Shown piece by piece: positions 35,277 to 43,730 of a stretch of 64,000 bases of DNA. The notes below the pieces were generated by a model. It saw only the letters and a list, made by a program, of their open reading frames with translations, did not search any database and was not told the DNA's origin. Origin of the DNA: Microbacterium sp. A20 (GTDB lineage Bacteria; Actinomycetota; Actinomycetes; Actinomycetales; Microbacteriaceae); NCBI RefSeq assembly GCF_004794515.1, contig NZ_SSDF01000076.1:22396-86395 (forward strand), given 5' to 3'. Positions within the stretch are counted from its first letter, which is position 1, and each line of letters begins with the position of its first letter. The translations under genes and the position numbers were made by a program.

Positions 35277-36907
35277 CCACCTACACCCTGCCCGCACGGG
35301 CATCCCGTCCGGCAGTCGCTCCGCAGACGGCGTACCTCATCACCTCGGGCGACCTGCGGGAATCCGCGAACATCGCCGGATGGCCCACCCAGGTCGAGCT
35401 CGAGGCCGGCGTCACGGGCGTGCTCGCGGATCTCGGCTGGGAGGTCATCCGACCCTTCGGCGTCGACCCGGAGACCGGTCACGGATTCATCTCCAGCCAG
35501 CGCATGGGGCTGGAGGTGTTCAAGGACATCCCGGTCGACGCCCCGCTGGTCGTGGCGATCGCCAACTGGCAGTACTCCCACCACGTGCTCGCCGGTCTCC
35601 GCACCCACCAGGGGCCGATCCTCACGGTCGCGAACTTCGCCGGCGACTGGCCGGGGCTCGTCGGACTCCTCGGCCTGAACGCCGGCCTGACGAAGATGGG
35701 CAAGCCCTACGCCACGACCTGGTCCGTCGACTACACGGACGACTGGTTCAAGGCGGGCATCGAGGAGTGGACGCAGACGGGCGCCATCACCCACGACGCC
35801 TCGCACGTGCGCGCGCTCCCCACCCTCCCCGACAGCCCCGAGAAGCAGCTGGGCGAGGCGCTCGCCGCGGAGCTGCTCGCCGAGAAGGCCATCATCGGCG
35901 TCTTCGACGAGGGCTGCATGGGCATGTACAACGCGATCTTCGACGATGAGCTGCTCAACCAGACGGGCATCTACAAGGAGCGACTGTCGCAGTCGGCCCT
36001 GTACGCCGAGATGCTCGAGGTCACCGAGGCCGAGGCGGACGCCGCCTACGACTGGCTGATCGACGCGGGCATGACCTTCCGGTACGGCGAGGACGCCACC
36101 ACCGAACTCACCCGCGAGCAGGTGCAGTGGCAGCTGAAGATGTACATCGCCGCGCTCCGCATCGCCGACGACTTCGGACTCGATGCGGTCGGCATCCAGT
36201 ACCAGCAGGGTCTGAAGGACCTGGTGCCGGCATCCGACCTGGCCGAGGGCATCCTGAACTCGACCCAACGCCCCCCGGTGACCTCGCGCGACGGCTCGCG
36301 GGTGCTGCACGAGGGGCGCGCGTTCCCGCACTTCAACGAGGCCGATGAGGGCGTCGCGGTCGATGCGCTCGTGACCGACCGCGTCTGGCGTGCGATGGGC
36401 CTCGTGCCCGACAACACCCTGCACGATGTGCGCTGGGGCGAGGAGTACGACGGACAGTTCGTCTGGGTCTACGAGATCTCGGGCTCGGTTCCGGCATCTC
36501 ACCTGGGCGGATGGCAGAACGCCGAGGGCTGGCGGCAGGGGCACGTGTTCTTCCCCGCGGGCGGAGCCACGATCAACGGTGTCTCGAAGCCCGGCGAGAT
36601 CGTGCTGTCGCGTGTGTTCATCGCCGACGGCATTCTGCAGGCCGACATCTTCCGCGCCTCGGTCGTCGAGCTGCCGGCCGAGGAGACCCAGCGCCGTAAG
36701 GACGCAACGAACCCGGAGTGGCCGATCGCGCACGTCGTGCTGCACGGCGTCTCCCGCGATCAGTTCATGGCTCGCCACAAGGCGAACCATGCGCAGCTCG
36801 TCTACGCTCCGGATGCCGAGACAGCCGACAAGGCCCTGATCGCGAAGGCCGCGATGTTCGCCGGGATGGGCATCAAGGTCAACCTCGTGGGAGACGTCGC
36901 GGTCTGA
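35273..36907 (+). CDS. L-fucose isomerase-like protein
   Basis: 544 residues. The mid-region DEGCMGMYNAIFDDELLNQTGIYKERLSQSALY (about 205-237) resembles the L-fucose isomerase family. Later segments hold candidate Mn2+ ligands in HFNEADEG and in the C-terminal HGVSRDQFMARHKANHAQ. The family interconverts aldoses and ketoses (L-fucose to L-fuculose, D-arabinose to D-ribulose). It shares a 4-bp overlap with the kinase, so isomerisation then phosphorylation is the obvious sequence. The family match is clear to me, the exact sugar is not. Confidence 0.8.
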   Translation: MTTYTLPARASRPAVAPQTAYLITSGDLRESANIAGWPTQVELEAGVTGVLADLGWEVIRPFGVDPETGHGFISSQRMGLEVFKDIPVDAPLVVAIANWQYSHHVLAGLRTHQGPILTVANFAGDWPGLVGLLGLNAGLTKMGKPYATTWSVDYTDDWFKAGIEEWTQTGAITHDASHVRALPTLPDSPEKQLGEALAAELLAEKAIIGVFDEGCMGMYNAIFDDELLNQTGIYKERLSQSALYAEMLEVTEAEADAAYDWLIDAGMTFRYGEDATTELTREQVQWQLKMYIAALRIADDFGLDAVGIQYQQGLKDLVPASDLAEGILNSTQRPPVTSRDGSRVLHEGRAFPHFNEADEGVAVDALVTDRVWRAMGLVPDNTLHDVRWGEEYDGQFVWVYEISGSVPASHLGGWQNAEGWRQGHVFFPAGGATINGVSKPGEIVLSRVFIADGILQADIFRASVVELPAEETQRRKDATNPEWPIAHVVLHGVSRDQFMARHKANHAQLVYAPDAETADKALIAKAAMFAGMGIKVNLVGDVAV

Positions 36908-36910
36908 ACC

Positions 36911-36933
36911 GGCGGTGGATTATTGTGACCGCC
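36911..36933. terminator. Hairpin between convergent genes
   Basis: GGCGGT (36911-36916) and ACCGCC (36928-36933) pair around an 11-nt AT-rich loop. The gap between the two converging stop codons is only 12 bp, so this short stem overlaps the end of the minus-strand gene. It could serve both directions. Confidence 0.4.
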
Positions 36934-37165
36934 AGAACCGCACGGCGAGGTTCGTGAGTTCTTTGTCGAGGTCGTCGACCTTCGACTCGATGCGCCCCAG
37001 GCGTGCGTCGACGCCGTCGATGCGCGCCGAGAGGGTGGCGTCGACTCGGCCGACCTCGGCGCGGATCACTCGGCTGAGCTGCGTCGTCATGAGCGTCATG
37101 CCACCGAGCATGACGGCGGCGAACACCCCGATCAGCGTCCATACCTGTGGGTCGTTCAAGCGCAT
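36920..37165 (-). CDS. Small membrane protein with a C-terminal coiled coil
   Basis: 81 residues from ATG 37165. One membrane helix (VWTLIGVFAAVMLGGMTLM, about 7-25) is followed by a heptad-patterned segment (DATLSARIDGVDARLGRIESKVDDLDKELTNLAVRF). GGAGG lies close to this ATG (1-nt spacing), so an upstream GTG at 37192 (90 residues) remains possible. No family is recognised beyond this build. It sits alone between the sugar locus and the Endo H gene. Confidence 0.6.
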   Translation of the reverse strand: MRLNDPQVWTLIGVFAAVMLGGMTLMTTQLSRVIRAEVGRVDATLSARIDGVDARLGRIESKVDDLDKELTNLAVRFWRSQ

Positions 37166-37314
37166 GCCTCCAGTCTGAATCCGGGTGCCCACGTTGTCAC
37201 GGTATTCCGGTGTCGCGACGCCGGGAGGCCGCCAATTGTGGGCACAGCCCTGGGCTCACGCCTCGGTGCAGAACGAAAGTTCGCCTCTCGATAGCGGTTC
37301 TTCACCTCCGTCCA

Positions 37315-37328
37315 CTTAAGCGATATAG
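37315..37328. promoter_or_regulatory. LacI-type operator A, upstream of the Endo H gene
   Basis: CTTAAGCGATATAG fits the pattern CTnnAnCGnTwTAG shared by five sites in the 37-48 kb locus. It lies 63 bp before the Endo H ATG. The likely regulator is the LacI protein encoded at 46566. Confidence 0.65.
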
Positions 37329-37391
37329 TCGGCCGCAGGCCGCGCTGATGCGGCCTGATCTCGATATCGATGATGAAGGAGACGATCTGCA

Positions 37392-38597
37392 ATGAGTCAG
37401 CCGCACGTCAGGATTCACCGGTTCCGAAAGGGGCTCGCCGCCGTCGCGGGTCTTGCGCTCGCGGTTTCGGGCGCTGTCGCCGTGTCGCCGGCCGCCGCGA
37501 CAGAGAAGCCCGGGGAAGATCCGCAGCTCGCCGTCTACATCGAAGTCAACTCGAACGATTTAGCGAATGTCGCCGACTACACGCTCGCCGACTCAGGCCG
37601 ACCGGCCGTCGACCTGGCGATGATCTTCGCCGCCAACATCAACTACGACGGTGAGAAGGCGTACCTGCACTTCAACGAGCGCGTCACCGAGACCCTCGAC
37701 GACGCGGAGAATCAGATCCGACCCGTGCAGGCGCGCGGCACGAAGGTGCTGCTCTCGGTGCTCGGCAATCATCAGGGGGCGGGTTTCGCGAACTTCACGT
37801 CCTATGAGCAGGCGGATGCGTTCGCCGCGCAACTCGCCGATGCGGTGACGACCTACGGGCTCGACGGCATCGACTTCGACGACGAGTGGACGAACTACGG
37901 GGCGAACGGCACGCCGCAGCCCAACGCGGAGTCGTTCGGATGGCTGGCCACGGCACTCCGCGATCGTCTCGGCCCCGACAAGATCATCAGCCTGTATGCG
38001 ATCGGCGAGACGTACACCGTGACGGACTTCAGTCTGTTCGACGCCGCAGCGGTGCTCGACTACGCCTGGAACCCGTACTACCCGACCTACAACGCACCCA
38101 CCGTTCCCGGGCTCGACGACAGGTCCCGCCTCGGAGCAGCGGCGATCGACCTCTCGAACGTGAGCGCGGCGACGGCGACGGACTTCGCCGAGCGCACGGT
38201 CTCCGACGGCTACGGCGTCTACGTGGCGTACAACCTCACGGCGACGGATCAGTCCGATCTCCTCTCCGGCATCACGCAGGAGCTCAAGGGCGAGGCGACG
38301 GAGTACCGGGCGGCGCCGAAGGACACCACGGCCCCCACCGTGACCGTCAAGAAGGGAACGCCCTTCACCACGGGGACGGACGCCGGCTACTCGAAGGTCA
38401 GCTTCAAGCTCCACGATGCGGGAAAGATCGACCGCGTGTCCGTCAACGGCGTGCAGAAGGACCTCACCGACGACAAGTGGAGCGACCTCAACTTCGTGAA
38501 GCCCGGCGTTTTCGGCGCTGTCGCCGGTGCCAACACGCTCGAGGTGTTCGACGTCGCGGGCAACCGCACCGAGGTGCCGTTCGTCCTGACGCCGTGA
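37392..38597 (+). CDS. Secreted endo-beta-N-acetylglucosaminidase, Endo H-like GH18
   Basis: 401 residues. A signal peptide (basic start, hydrophobic 14-35, likely cleavage near AAA-TEKP) directs export. The GH18 catalytic motif is LDGIDFDDEW, with Asp161, Asp163 and acid Glu165, in the form typical of Endo H (LDGxDFDDE). The barrel ends near residue 305. A beta-sandwich domain (about 313-401, starting DTTAPTVTVKKG) follows and may bind glycan or protein. No cell-wall anchor is seen. Endo H enzymes cut the chitobiose core of oligomannose N-glycans. The nearby alpha- and beta-mannosidase genes support that substrate. Confidence 0.88.
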   Translation: MSQPHVRIHRFRKGLAAVAGLALAVSGAVAVSPAAATEKPGEDPQLAVYIEVNSNDLANVADYTLADSGRPAVDLAMIFAANINYDGEKAYLHFNERVTETLDDAENQIRPVQARGTKVLLSVLGNHQGAGFANFTSYEQADAFAAQLADAVTTYGLDGIDFDDEWTNYGANGTPQPNAESFGWLATALRDRLGPDKIISLYAIGETYTVTDFSLFDAAAVLDYAWNPYYPTYNAPTVPGLDDRSRLGAAAIDLSNVSAATATDFAERTVSDGYGVYVAYNLTATDQSDLLSGITQELKGEATEYRAAPKDTTAPTVTVKKGTPFTTGTDAGYSKVSFKLHDAGKIDRVSVNGVQKDLTDDKWSDLNFVKPGVFGAVAGANTLEVFDVAGNRTEVPFVLTP

Positions 38598-38617
38598 TCA
38601 GCACACCTGACTGATCA
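38595..38617. terminator. Palindrome holding both stop codons of convergent genes
   Basis: TGATCAG (38595-38601) and CTGATCA (38611-38617) pair perfectly across a 9-nt loop. The TGA of the Endo H gene starts the left arm and the TGA of the GH92 gene ends the right arm. A short bidirectional terminator is plausible, but the stem is only 7 bp. Confidence 0.45.
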
Positions 38618-41600
38618 GTCCAGGTCGAAGAACTCGAGCTGACGGATCGTGACCTCGGCCACCGCGCGTACGCGGAGTGCCGAGGTCACGACCCGCGAGG
38701 TCAGCGTGAAGGGCGTCGTGCGGTCTGCCGGCAGTTCCGCGCTGTGCGTCATCATGACCGGCATCCACCGGCCATCCGTCCCCTCGGCCTCCCATCGAAG
38801 GGTCGACGACGACGCGGCCACCACAAGCGTCACGCTGACGTCGGTGACGCCTCGAGGCTCCCCGAACCGCCATCCCACCCATTCCCCGGGGCGCAGCACG
38901 ACTCCGGCATCACCCGATGGCGAACCGTCGTCGAAGATCCGCTCGGGAGCGACCGTCTCGGGCGACGCGATGAGGTGACCGGGGCCGGACGTCAGATCCG
39001 CCCGCCAGACCGCGACGTCTCCGGCGGGAGGGGCCTGTTCGAGCGCGGTGGCCGGGTCGACCCCGAACTCCAGCTCCAGCACGGCGTCGCCGACGAGCGC
39101 GTCGATCGGCAGCTCGGCCGTCGGCAGCGAGACCCCGTCGAGGCGAGCCCGCTGCAGGATGCGCGCCGACGGCTCACTCCGCACGGACCGGATGCGCAGC
39201 GAGGAGCCGTCGCCGCGATCCACACGGACGTCGTCGAAGAGAGGCGACCCGATCCGCAGCCGGCCAGAGGCGAGTTCCAGCGGATAGAGCCCGAGCGCGG
39301 CCCACAGCCACCAGGCGCTCATCTCGCCGTTGTCCTCGTCGCCCGGGAACCCCTGGCCGATGTGCGCGCCGGCGAACAGGCGTCCGGCGAGGTCGTGCGC
39401 GGTACCGGCGGTCTTCCACGGCCGGTCGCTGAACGCGTACATGAAGGGGATGTGGTGCGCCGGCTGGTTCGAGATCGCGCACATCCCGGCACGGAGCGCC
39501 CGCGCCTCCCGCTGCTCATGGATGACGGTGCGGTACGCACCGCCGAAGCGCTCGTCGGCCGTCTCCGGCTCTGCGAACAGGGCGTCGAGGTGGCGTCCGA
39601 GACCGGCGGGACCTCCGTAGAGGTCGGCGAGGCCTGCGCCGTCGTGCACGGCGCCGACCGACATGCCCCAGGCGTTGGTCTCGACGTTGTCGCCGCCCCA
39701 GGATCGCGGATCGAACCCGGAACGGGCGAACGCGCCCTCGTCATCCCTACCGCGGAAGAACCCGGTGTCGTGGTCGAACAGTGCGCGGTACGACCGGGCG
39801 CGATTCTCGAAGTATCGGGCGAAGGATCGATAGCGCGCGGCAGCGGATTCGGTCTCGGATGCGGAATCGGATGCGACCTCTCGGGCGAGCTGCGCCGCGA
39901 GCCTCCCGAGCGCGGCATCGCTCACCGCGTTCTCGATGCTCCAGCTCATGCCCTCGGGCACGTTCGAGGAGATGTATCCGGTGAATCGGCCCCTCGCGAT
40001 GCCCTTGCGGCCGCGGCGCGCATCCGGCCCCGGCTCGCACGCGTTCCGCCATCCGCTCTCGAACGCGGTGACGCGGTCGAAGTCCACGCCCCAGCGTGCG
40101 GCGTCGGCGAAGATCTGGTCGCTCGACGTGCCGACCATGCTGTCGACATAGCCCGGTGCGCTCCATCTCGCCATCCAACCGCCGCGACGGTACTGCTCGA
40201 GCTGACCGTCGAGGAGCCGCCCGGCGAGTGCGGGGTCGAGCAGGGCGAGAGCCGGCCATTCGGTGCGATAGGTGTCCCAGTAGCCGTTGTTGACGACGAG
40301 TTCGCCGTCGACGGCCGGCGGAACTCCGCTCCCGTCGTGCGACTCGCGCGCGGCGAACACGTCGGCGAACCGCCAGACGGGCGCCTCCGCTGTCCCGGCG
40401 TTCTCGGCCGCGCTGTTGGGGTACAGGTGCATCCGGTGGAGCGCGGCGGCGATCCGTGCCCGATTCTCCTCGTCGGCGAGCGATCGGTACGGGGCGTCGG
40501 CTTCCGGAAGCGGCGGGATCGTGACGCGGCCGAGCAGCCGGTTCCAGGCGTCAGCCGCCGCGTTTCGCAGCTCCTCATAGGGGATCGTCTCCGGAGCCTC
40601 GGAGTCGAGACTGTGCCGGGCCTGCTCCACCGACAGGAAGGAGATGCCGATGCGCACCTCGAGCGACCCGCGTCCGCCGACGTATCCCGCGACCCGGCCC
40701 CGCCCGTCGTCGTGGAGTGGTCCACGGTCAGTGTTCTCCTCGCCGTGCGGAGCCTGCTGCACCGATCCGGCGAAGAAGCAGCGGGGCGCGTTGCCCCAAT
40801 CCTCCGGGCCCTCAGGGATCCAACCCTCGAAGCCCCCGTCATCGGTCCAGTCGAGGCATCCGTCGTCGGTCAACTGATCGATGATGAACCCCACCGGCGC
40901 GTCAGCATCCGCACTGCGCACGCGGAACGCGGCTGCGCGCGACGTCGCCGTCATCTCGACGCGCAGGTCGTCGCCGAGCTCCGCCGCGTACTCGTGCGGC
41001 CGGGCGCGTTCGGTGCCGGGCACGATCCAGCGCCGGCGAGCCGCGTGCGACGAGGCGGGGCGGCCGAGGAACGGCATCAGCTGCAGCACCGAGCGATCGC
41101 CGATCCACGGGCTCGGTTGATGGGAGAACTGCAGTGCTTCCAACCGGCGACCTTGAGGATCGTCGTGCAGGAAAGGACGGTAGGGCCAGCGGGCGTCCTC
41201 CGCGTCGGTCGCCGGGGTGACGAACGTGAACCCGTGCGGCATCGCCACCGCCGGGATGGTGTTGCCGCGTGAGAACCGCGGGCCCGAATGTGATCCGCGC
41301 CGGGTGTCGACCCGTTCGACGGGGGCGAGGTCGGCGGAGGGAGCCCGCTCCTCGACCACGACCTGCACGAACCCGGCGCACCGAGCGGGCAGGTCCGCGC
41401 CGTCGGGGAGGGATGCGGTGCCGGGGAGGGACGCGGTGCCGAGCACGATCTCGACGGTGCCGCTGCGGCGTGCGAACGGGGCGAGGGAGACGGTGTCGGC
41501 GTTCCACTGCTCGGGCATGCTCCACCGGGCATCGAACTGGGCGTGCGCCGTGACGGGGAAGTCGTAGCGATCGCGCACGGCCGAAGCCTCGCTCAGTCGT

Positions 41601-41869
41601 GTTCCCTCGGGGAAGCGCACATCCACCGTCACGGCGAGCGCCGCGTGCGGGGCGAGCGTCGCTGCGGGGCCGTCGGCATAGAACGCCCAGTGCAGCACGG
41701 TGTTCGCGGAGATCTCGAGGTCGGCGAGCCCCGGCACATCGATCCGCTGCTCGCCGGCGGCCGGATCGAACGCGAAGGCGTACACCGCGCCGGGCAGCAC
41801 GCCCGCACGAGGACGGGACGAGGGAGGATCTGCCGGCCCGTCCGCCAGCGTCAGATGCGCGGCGCTCAC
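38615..41869 (-). CDS. GH92 family alpha-mannosidase
   Basis: 1084 residues from GTG 41869, which overlaps the permease stop by 4 bp (GTGA). GH92 hallmarks are present: GNTIPAVAMPHGFTFVTP at the start of the conserved part, GYWDTYRTEWPAL, GYVDSMVGTSSDQIFADA, NQPAHHIPFMYAF and GDEDNGEMSAWW. GH92 enzymes are Ca2+-dependent exo-alpha-mannosidases that trim alpha-1,2, 1,3 or 1,4 mannose from N-glycans. Most Bacteroides members are exported. This one has no signal peptide, so it should act in the cytoplasm after uptake. An extra N-terminal beta-rich domain (about 1-180) and a C-terminal beta domain (about 990-1084) flank the catalytic core. Confidence 0.92.
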   Translation of the reverse strand: MSAAHLTLADGPADPPSSRPRAGVLPGAVYAFAFDPAAGEQRIDVPGLADLEISANTVLHWAFYADGPAATLAPHAALAVTVDVRFPEGTRLSEASAVRDRYDFPVTAHAQFDARWSMPEQWNADTVSLAPFARRSGTVEIVLGTASLPGTASLPDGADLPARCAGFVQVVVEERAPSADLAPVERVDTRRGSHSGPRFSRGNTIPAVAMPHGFTFVTPATDAEDARWPYRPFLHDDPQGRRLEALQFSHQPSPWIGDRSVLQLMPFLGRPASSHAARRRWIVPGTERARPHEYAAELGDDLRVEMTATSRAAAFRVRSADADAPVGFIIDQLTDDGCLDWTDDGGFEGWIPEGPEDWGNAPRCFFAGSVQQAPHGEENTDRGPLHDDGRGRVAGYVGGRGSLEVRIGISFLSVEQARHSLDSEAPETIPYEELRNAAADAWNRLLGRVTIPPLPEADAPYRSLADEENRARIAAALHRMHLYPNSAAENAGTAEAPVWRFADVFAARESHDGSGVPPAVDGELVVNNGYWDTYRTEWPALALLDPALAGRLLDGQLEQYRRGGWMARWSAPGYVDSMVGTSSDQIFADAARWGVDFDRVTAFESGWRNACEPGPDARRGRKGIARGRFTGYISSNVPEGMSWSIENAVSDAALGRLAAQLAREVASDSASETESAAARYRSFARYFENRARSYRALFDHDTGFFRGRDDEGAFARSGFDPRSWGGDNVETNAWGMSVGAVHDGAGLADLYGGPAGLGRHLDALFAEPETADERFGGAYRTVIHEQREARALRAGMCAISNQPAHHIPFMYAFSDRPWKTAGTAHDLAGRLFAGAHIGQGFPGDEDNGEMSAWWLWAALGLYPLELASGRLRIGSPLFDDVRVDRGDGSSLRIRSVRSEPSARILQRARLDGVSLPTAELPIDALVGDAVLELEFGVDPATALEQAPPAGDVAVWRADLTSGPGHLIASPETVAPERIFDDGSPSGDAGVVLRPGEWVGWRFGEPRGVTDVSVTLVVAASSSTLRWEAEGTDGRWMPVMMTHSAELPADRTTPFTLTSRVVTSALRVRAVAEVTIRQLEFFDLD

Positions 41870-42801
41870 CCCTTGATCGCGCCCTCCTGCACGCCCTTGA
41901 AGAAGAACCGCTGCGTGAACGAGAACATGATGACGATCGGCACGAGCGCGATCATGGTGCCGGCGGCGATCAGGCGCGGGTCGACCGAGAAGCTGCTGTT
42001 CAGGTACGCCATGCCCACCGTCAGGGTGTACTTCGACGGATCCGAGAGCACGATGAGCGGCCACAGGTAGTCGTCCCAGGCGCCGATGAACGCGAAGATC
42101 GCGACCACCGAGACCATCCCGCGGATGTTGGGCCACACGATGTGCCGGATGCGCTGCCAGGTCGTCGCGCCGTCGACGGTCGCGGCATCCAGCACGTCCT
42201 TGGGGATCATGCGGCACGCGGTGGCGATCAGCAGCACGTTCATCGCACTGATCGCGCCGGGGAGGAAGACGCCCCAGAGGGTGTCGGCCAGCCCCAGAGC
42301 GCGGATCGTGAGGAAGTTGCTGGTCACCGTCACCTCACCGGGGAAGAGCAGCGTCGACAGCAGGATCGCCATCACGATCCACTTGCCGCGGAACCTCATG
42401 CAGCCCAGGGCGTAGCCCGCGAACGTCGCCAGGACCACGTTGCTGACGACCGTGCCGACCGAGACGAGCAGTGAGTGCCAGGCATAGAGGTACACCGGCA
42501 CGATGTCGGCGACCCTGCTGTAGTTCTGTAGCGTCGGCTCGCGCGGGATGAGCTCGGGCGGGAACGAGTAGATGTTCTCCTGCGGCCCCTTGAACGAGGT
42601 CGACAGCTGCCAGATGAACGGCCCGATGACGAGCACGAGCACGAAGAGGAGAAGGGCGCATCGAGCGATCAGCCCGCCGAGGGTCGGCTTGCTGAAGTCG
42701 CCGGAGCCGCGGCGGCGGAACATGCGCTCCCGGGGCGGTGCCGACAGGTCTTCGGAGGGTCGGGCGTCGTCGGTCGAGCGGGGCGGCGTGAGCGTGCTCA
42801 T
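41866..42801 (-). CDS. Carbohydrate ABC permease (MalG type), glycan importer
   Basis: 311 residues, six membrane segments, EAA loop DAATVDGATTWQRIRHIVWPNIRG (about 217-240). A hydrophilic N-terminus of about 40 residues precedes helix 1. It overlaps the upstream permease and the downstream GH92 gene by 4 bp each, tying the importer to the mannosidase. The likely cargo is the oligosaccharide freed by the Endo H-like enzyme. Confidence 0.92.
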   Translation of the reverse strand: MSTLTPPRSTDDARPSEDLSAPPRERMFRRRGSGDFSKPTLGGLIARCALLLFVLVLVIGPFIWQLSTSFKGPQENIYSFPPELIPREPTLQNYSRVADIVPVYLYAWHSLLVSVGTVVSNVVLATFAGYALGCMRFRGKWIVMAILLSTLLFPGEVTVTSNFLTIRALGLADTLWGVFLPGAISAMNVLLIATACRMIPKDVLDAATVDGATTWQRIRHIVWPNIRGMVSVVAIFAFIGAWDDYLWPLIVLSDPSKYTLTVGMAYLNSSFSVDPRLIAAGTMIALVPIVIMFSFTQRFFFKGVQEGAIKG

Positions 42802-43727
42802 GCGGAGACCTTCGCCTTCTTCTCGCGATTCATGACGGCGATCGCGACGAGGGGGATGAGGGTGAGCAGGAACAGCGCCACGCTGATGGCGGAGGCGTAG
42901 CCGATGTTCCCGTTGAGGCCGGAGCCGACCTGGCGGATGAGCATCACGAGCGACATGTCGTATCCGCCCGGGCCGCCCGTGCTCTTGGAGAGCACATCGA
43001 GCTCGGCGAACACCCTCATGGCGGACACGGCGATGAGCACCGAGATGAGGAGCATCGCGCCGCGCACCGAGGGGATCGTCACCGACAGGAAGCGACGGAA
43101 GGAGCCTGCGCCGTCGAGCATCGCCGCCTCGTGCAGCTCCTTGCCGACGTTCCCGAGCGCCGCGAGGTACACGACCATGTAATAGCCCAGGCCCTTCCAG
43201 ACCGTGAGCAGGATGGCGCAGCCGAGCAGCAGCCAGCGGTCGACGAGGAACGCCATCGGCTTGTCGACCAGCCCGAGGAACTCGAGCGTCTGGTTGATGA
43301 TGCCCCGGCTGTCGAACAACCAGGTCCAGATGAGGGCGACCACGACCACCGAGGCGATCACGGGGAAGTAGAAAGTGGTGCGGAAGAACGAGATGCCCGG
43401 CAGCTTCTTCTGCACGAGCAGCGCCAGAAGGAGCGGGAGGATCGTGAGCAGCGGCACGCACACCACCACGTAGATGAGACACGTGGTGAGGGCGTTCCAG
43501 AACATCTCATCGCCGAACATGCGCTCGTAGTTCGCGCCGCCGACGAACTCAGGCGTCCGCAGGGGCTTGGCATCGGTGAAGCTGAGGAAGACCGTGTTCA
43601 GGAACGGCCAGAGGGCGAACACCAGCACCCAGGCGACGGCGGGCCCGAGGAGCAGCCAGGGTGTGAACCACCGGTGGGATCTCATCGTGGTCTTCCTGCC
43701 GGCCGGGATGCCGGTGCTCGCACGCAT
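42798..43727 (-). CDS. Carbohydrate ABC permease (MalF type), glycan importer
   Basis: 309 residues with six membrane segments and the EAA loop EAAMLDGAGSFRRFLSVTIPSVRG (about 202-225). ATG 43727 is 3 bp past the binding-protein stop. An internal ATG at 43685 would remove a hydrophilic 14-residue start. It partners the MalG-type subunit. No ATPase gene accompanies it. Confidence 0.92.
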   Translation of the reverse strand: MRASTGIPAGRKTTMRSHRWFTPWLLLGPAVAWVLVFALWPFLNTVFLSFTDAKPLRTPEFVGGANYERMFGDEMFWNALTTCLIYVVVCVPLLTILPLLLALLVQKKLPGISFFRTTFYFPVIASVVVVALIWTWLFDSRGIINQTLEFLGLVDKPMAFLVDRWLLLGCAILLTVWKGLGYYMVVYLAALGNVGKELHEAAMLDGAGSFRRFLSVTIPSVRGAMLLISVLIAVSAMRVFAELDVLSKSTGGPGGYDMSLVMLIRQVGSGLNGNIGYASAISVALFLLTLIPLVAIAVMNREKKAKVSA

Positions 43728-43730
43728 GGC

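Noticed and set aside
38744..41272. A plus-strand open frame of about 840 codons opposite the GH92 gene
   Set aside because: It is antisense to a gene with clear family motifs, is Arg/Gly/Val-rich as expected from GC-rich codon shadows, and has no recognisable domain.
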